Assembly (NCBI GenBank): GCA_016206565.1
Contig: JACQRG010000059.1
Span: 1 to 8,812, forward strand
Reading direction: 5' to 3'
From: Candidatus Omnitrophota bacterium
GTDB lineage: Bacteria; Omnitrophota; Gorgyraeia; Aquiviventales; Aquiviventaceae
DNA: 8,812 nucleotides
Positions 7,203-8,812 of this stretch are shown one piece after another. Position numbers and translations under genes: made by a program. Below the pieces are notes generated by a model. That model did not search any database. It saw only the letters and a list, made by a program, of their open reading frames with translations, and was not told where the DNA came from. Numbering within the stretch: the stretch's first letter is position 1; every line of letters begins with the position of its first letter.

Positions 7203-7228
7203 AACGACGGACAAGGTCGTTTTCTTTT
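7203..7228 (+). terminator. Possible weak terminator or 5' stem after nfu
   Basis: AACGAC (7203-7208) pairs with GTCGTT (7216-7221) across a 7-nt loop, followed by TTCTTTT. The stem is short and only half GC, so termination would be weak. It may end the nfu transcript, but it also sits right at the predicted start of the fur transcript. Confidence 0.3.
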
Positions 7229-7239
7229 AGGGAATAACT

Positions 7240-7254
7240 TGAGACTCTGTCTCA
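7240..7254. promoter_or_regulatory. Fur-family operator-like inverted repeat 1
   Basis: TGAGACT-C-TGTCTCA, a 7-1-7 inverted repeat with 6 of 7 arm pairs matching, the layout known for Fur-family sites. The TGAGAxT/ATxTCTCA flavour resembles gammaproteobacterial Fur sites such as TGAGAATNATTCTCA. It is centred at 7247, just upstream of a fur gene. Confidence 0.65.
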
Positions 7255-7273
7255 TTTAATTTATCGCAGTAGT

Positions 7274-7288
7274 TAAGACTGAGTCTCA
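7274..7288. promoter_or_regulatory. Fur-family operator-like inverted repeat 2
   Basis: TAAGACT-G-AGTCTCA, 6 of 7 arm pairs matching, with a perfect core AGACT-G-AGTCT. Centred at 7281, 34 bp from the centre of repeat 1. Confidence 0.65.
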
Positions 7289-7305
7289 TTATTTCATCCC
7301 AGGAC

Positions 7306-7839
7306 ATGAGACACAATCTCAATCAGCAGTTGCCCATGACGCCCAAGCAGGCCGCGGCCCGCTTTGAGCGGGTGCAGGAGCTGCTCACGCGGCACAACAT
7401 CCGGCTCACCCCGGAGCGGCGGCTTATTGTCGAGCGGGCGGTGGCGTTCCTGCACTTCACCGCCGAGGGGCTGGTGAGCGACGTGCACAAGCGCGACTCC
7501 TCCGTCGCGCGCGCGACGGTCTACCGGACCCTCGCCTTGCTGCAGGATGTCGGGGTGGTGGAGAAGCACGACTTCCGCTACGGCCCGCCGAACTACGAGG
7601 CGACCTTCGCCAAGGCGCACCACGACCATTTGATGTGCATCCACTGCGGCGAGATCATCGAGTTCCAGGAGCCCCGGGTCGAGACCATTCAGGAGGAGGT
7701 CGTGCGCCGCTACGGCTACGAGCTGCTCTCTCACACGCACAAGCTCTACGGATTGTGCAAGCCGTGCCAGCGCAGCGCCTCCAAGCGGCTGCGCAGCGCC
7801 GTGCCTCCCGCCCTGCACGTGGAGGAGGTCGTCGCATGA
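7306..7839 (+). CDS. fur: Fur-family ferric uptake regulator
   Basis: A metal-dependent DNA-binding regulator that normally represses iron uptake genes when Fe(II) is plentiful. 177 residues from ATG 7306. The winged-helix domain spans about 20-95 (NIRLTPERRLIVE, then VARATVYRTLALLQDVGVVEK). The dimer/metal domain has HHDHLMCIHCGEIIEF (His105, His106, His108, Cys111, Cys114) and a second pair, Cys151 and Cys154 in GLCKPC, typical of a structural zinc site. HTHKLYGLC and the Glu/His set favour Fur over PerR or Zur, but metal specificity cannot be proven from sequence. The start is uncertain: ATG 7306 lies next to the third operator and has AGGA only 1 nt away, while ATG 7336 (167 residues, MTPKQAAARF) keeps the operator outside the gene but also lacks a ribosome site. 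Autoregulation is likely. The stop is followed by an inverted-repeat element. Confidence 0.93.
   Translation: MRHNLNQQLPMTPKQAAARFERVQELLTRHNIRLTPERRLIVERAVAFLHFTAEGLVSDVHKRDSSVARATVYRTLALLQDVGVVEKHDFRYGPPNYEATFAKAHHDHLMCIHCGEIIEFQEPRVETIQEEVVRRYGYELLSHTHKLYGLCKPCQRSASKRLRSAVPPALHVEEVVA
7307..7321. promoter_or_regulatory. Fur-family operator-like inverted repeat 3
   Basis: TGAGACA-C-AATCTCA, 5 of 7 arm pairs matching. Centred at 7314, 33 bp from the centre of repeat 2. It overlaps the first possible fur start codon and would lie in the untranslated leader if fur starts at 7336. Confidence 0.55.
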
Positions 7840-7946
7840 TCCCACCCCCTGCTGGGTTTCGCCATCGTCGGGCATCCACTGCGTGGGCGAAACGGTCGCT
7901 GCGGCGCAGCGGCCGGCCTACGGCCAGCCAGCAGGGGGTGGGATGA
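7836..7946 (+). CDS. Possible 36-codon leader ORF through the inverted-repeat element (doubtful)
   Basis: An ATG overlapping the fur stop (ATGA, 7836-7839) opens a 36-codon frame that ends in a TGA (7944-7946). That TGA overlaps the first ATG of the DUF2292 gene, again as ATGA. The peptide would be Arg-rich (7 Arg) with PPP near the start, and it resembles no known protein. It spans exactly the inverted-repeat element, so the frame may be accidental. It is listed because ribosomes finishing fur could re-initiate here and open the stem over the next ribosome site. Confidence 0.15.
   Translation: MIPPPAGFRHRRASTAWAKRSLRRSGRPTASQQGVG
7841..7942. mobile_element. MITE-like inverted-repeat element, 102 bp, with 5-bp flanking direct repeats
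   Basis: Perfect 15-bp terminal inverted repeats: CCCACCCCCTGCTGG (7841-7855) and CCAGCAGGGGGTGGG (7928-7942). They are flanked by exact direct repeats ATGAT (7836-7840 and 7943-7947), as a target-site duplication would leave. Inside are a bulged hairpin (GTTTCGC 7856-7862 with GCGAAAC 7887-7893, topped by CCAC 7876-7879 with GTGG 7883-7886), a tight hairpin (CGCTGC 7897-7902 with GCAGCG 7906-7911) and a GGCC/GGCC hairpin (7911-7925). There is no room for a transposase. Deleting the element plus one ATGAT restores an ATGA stop/start overlap of the kind seen twice elsewhere in the window. Alternatively it is a native structured regulatory RNA: including the flanks, the paired arms extend to 21 bp with one mismatch. 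Copy number elsewhere in the genome would decide. Confidence 0.5.
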
Positions 7947-8179
7947 TGGCGCCCACCACCGTGCCGCCGCGAATCCTGTCGCAGATCATGGACGCGATCG
8001 CGAGCATCCGCTACGGTTCGGTGCAGATCATGATCCAGGATGCGCGCATCGTCCAGATCGAGAAAGCGGAAAAGATTCGGCCGACGCTCTCCGCCGACCT
8101 GACACCAGGAGGCCTCAGCGACACCCCTGGGCATACCGACCGGACGACCGGAGGTTCCCCCGCACCATCAGGCCCCTAG
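7943..8179 (+). CDS. DUF2292 (YezD-like) small protein with a Pro/Gly-rich tail
   Basis: A 78-residue protein (77 from the second ATG at 7946). The core ILSQIMDAIASIRYGSVQIMIQDARIVQIEKAEKIR fits the DUF2292/YezD pattern: a short helix, then xGSVxIxxQDxxxVQIExxEKIR. Members are about 55-70 residues and have no established biochemical function. The roughly 35-residue tail rich in Pro, Gly, Ser and Thr goes beyond the usual end of the domain and contains a tandem 8-bp repeat. AGGGGG (7933-7938), in the right arm of the inverted repeat, lies 7 nt before the ATG at 7946 and is the likely ribosome site. An in-frame GTG at 7883 would add 20 residues encoded by the element and is less likely. Its place between fur and a TonB-dependent receptor suggests a role tied to iron, but this is inference. 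Confidence 0.75.
   Translation: MMAPTTVPPRILSQIMDAIASIRYGSVQIMIQDARIVQIEKAEKIRPTLSADLTPGGLSDTPGHTDRTTGGSPAPSGP
8137..8152. repeat. Tandem 8-bp duplication CGACCGGA x2
   Basis: CGACCGGA occurs twice head to tail in the tail region of the DUF2292 gene. Eight is not a multiple of three, so gain or loss of a unit would shift the reading frame of the tail. Confidence 0.7.
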
Positions 8180-8184
8180 GGGCC
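8171..8184. repeat. Perfect 14-bp palindrome at the DUF2292 stop, next to the receptor ribosome site
   Basis: GGCCCCTAGGGGCC is a perfect palindrome that contains the TAG stop of the DUF2292 gene (8177-8179) and abuts the CGGGAG ribosome site of the receptor. There is no T-run, so it is not a standard terminator. It could form a small hairpin in the mRNA. Confidence 0.6.
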
Positions 8185-8197
8185 GGGAGCGTTCCTC

Positions 8198-8812
8198 ATG
8201 GGTCGTTTCGGGTTCGTGTGGGTGAGCGTCTGTCTGATGGCGGCCCCGCCGGCGTGGGCCCAGGTGGGCGCGGCGCGGCGCCGGCTCTCGGAAGTGACCG
8301 TGACGGCGGAGGAGCTGCGCGCCGAGGAGTTCTTCTTGCCGGACGTCGCCGGAACGGCCAACCAGGCGGGCAAGAAGACGTCGGTCATTGACCTTCAGCC
8401 CCGGCCGGCCATCGTGAACAACAACTACCGCCAGGCGCTGGCGAAGACCCCGGGGCTGCTGCTGAGCGAAGAGACGACGCCGCTCTTGAGCGTCGGCTAC
8501 CGGGGGCTGGAGCCCCACCGCGCCCAGTTCACGCAGGTGCTCAAGGACGGGATGCCGATTCACGCCGACATGTTCGGCTATCCCGAGGCGTATTACGTGC
8601 CGCCGCTGGAACAGGTGCATCACATTGATTTCGTCCACGGCGGCGCGGCGCTGCAGTACGGACCGCAACCGGGCGGGGCCCTCAACTACGTGACGCACAT
8701 GCCGCGGACCGACAAGGCGTTTGCGTTGCGGACCCATCACACTCTTGGCAGTGATGAGTTGTACTCGACGTACAATGCGGTTGACGGAACGATGGGCCGG
8801 ACGGGGTACTAC
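8198..8812 (+). CDS. TonB-dependent outer-membrane receptor, FecA-like; 3' end cut by the window edge
   Basis: Outer-membrane gated channel that imports an iron chelate (or a similar ligand) using TonB energy. 205 codons are visible with no stop; full receptors are about 650-800 residues, so most of the barrel is missing. A signal peptide at residues 1-21 (MGRFGFVWVSVCLMAAPPAWA) has a cleavage site before Gln22. A TonB-box-like EVTVTA lies at 32-37. The plug domain follows: KTSVIDLQPRPAIVNNNYRQALAKTPGLLL, VGYRGLEPHRAQFTQVLKDGMPIHAD, YPEAYYVPPLEQVHHIDFVHGGAALQYGPQPGGALNYVTHMP. These match plug domains of the Fe(III)-dicitrate (FecA)-like group in my recollection; the ligand is inferred from that and from fur. 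ATG 8198 is preceded by CGGGAG 8 nt away. No separate promoter or Fur-like box is seen before it, so it may depend on the fur transcript. Confidence 0.92.
   Translation, partial: MGRFGFVWVSVCLMAAPPAWAQVGAARRRLSEVTVTAEELRAEEFFLPDVAGTANQAGKKTSVIDLQPRPAIVNNNYRQALAKTPGLLLSEETTPLLSVGYRGLEPHRAQFTQVLKDGMPIHADMFGYPEAYYVPPLEQVHHIDFVHGGAALQYGPQPGGALNYVTHMPRTDKAFALRTHHTLGSDELYSTYNAVDGTMGRTGYY

Noticed and set aside
7883..7942. Upstream GTG start for the DUF2292 protein
   Set aside because: The added residues are encoded by the inverted-repeat element, whereas ATG 7943/7946 follows a Shine-Dalgarno-like AGGGGG.
7841..7942. tRNA or known small RNA because of the clover-leaf-like fold
   Set aside because: There are no T-loop, anticodon or acceptor features; the outer stem is 15-17 bp and fits an inverted-repeat element better.
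8098..8197. Cobalamin or TPP riboswitch before the TonB-dependent receptor
   Set aside because: No B12-box or thi-box core sequence is present, and most of the stretch is coding for the DUF2292 tail.

Overview
The window is a GC-rich, protein-dense stretch with every recognisable gene on the + strand. It carries central carbon metabolism followed by iron-sulfur and iron-uptake genes. A TonB-dependent outer-membrane receptor at the right end implies a Gram-negative-type (diderm) bacterium. High GC, mixed ATG/GTG/TTG starts and frequent stop/start overlaps fit many environmental lineages, and I cannot assign a phylum from the sequence alone.

Left part (1-2274): the 3' portion of an ADP-glucose-type glycogen synthase (glgA, entering from the left edge), followed 9 nt later by a PfkB-family sugar kinase that looks most like 1-phosphofructokinase. 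Middle part (2310-6879): a good sigma70-type promoter, a small two-helix membrane protein of unknown function, then mdh, gltA, sucC and sucD. Three of these junctions overlap at stop and start (ATGA, TGATG, ATGA), so the four TCA-cycle enzymes almost certainly form one translationally coupled operon: malate dehydrogenase, citrate synthase and both subunits of succinyl-CoA synthetase. No 2-oxoglutarate dehydrogenase/oxidoreductase, aconitase or isocitrate dehydrogenase is present in the window.

Right part (6876-8812): a second promoter whose -35 overlaps the sucD stop drives a 73-residue Nfu-type Fe-S protein. A third promoter leads into an AT-rich leader with three evenly spaced 15-bp inverted repeats (TGAGAC-type, 7-1-7) resembling Fur-family operators, then a Fur regulator. 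After Fur come a DUF2292/YezD-like small protein and the start of a FecA-like TonB-dependent receptor (cut by the right edge). The reading is an iron-responsive, probably Fur-autoregulated unit.

The most unusual object is at the fur/DUF2292 junction. A 102-bp segment with perfect 15-bp terminal inverted repeats and internal hairpins is flanked by exact 5-bp direct repeats (ATGAT). Removing the segment and one ATGAT copy restores a normal ATGA stop/start overlap. This looks like a MITE-like insertion that kept both the upstream stop and the downstream start. Its right arm also supplies the Shine-Dalgarno-like sequence of the downstream gene, so it may control translation. No rRNA, tRNA, CRISPR array or transposase gene was seen, and no gene-free stretch exceeds 300 bases.
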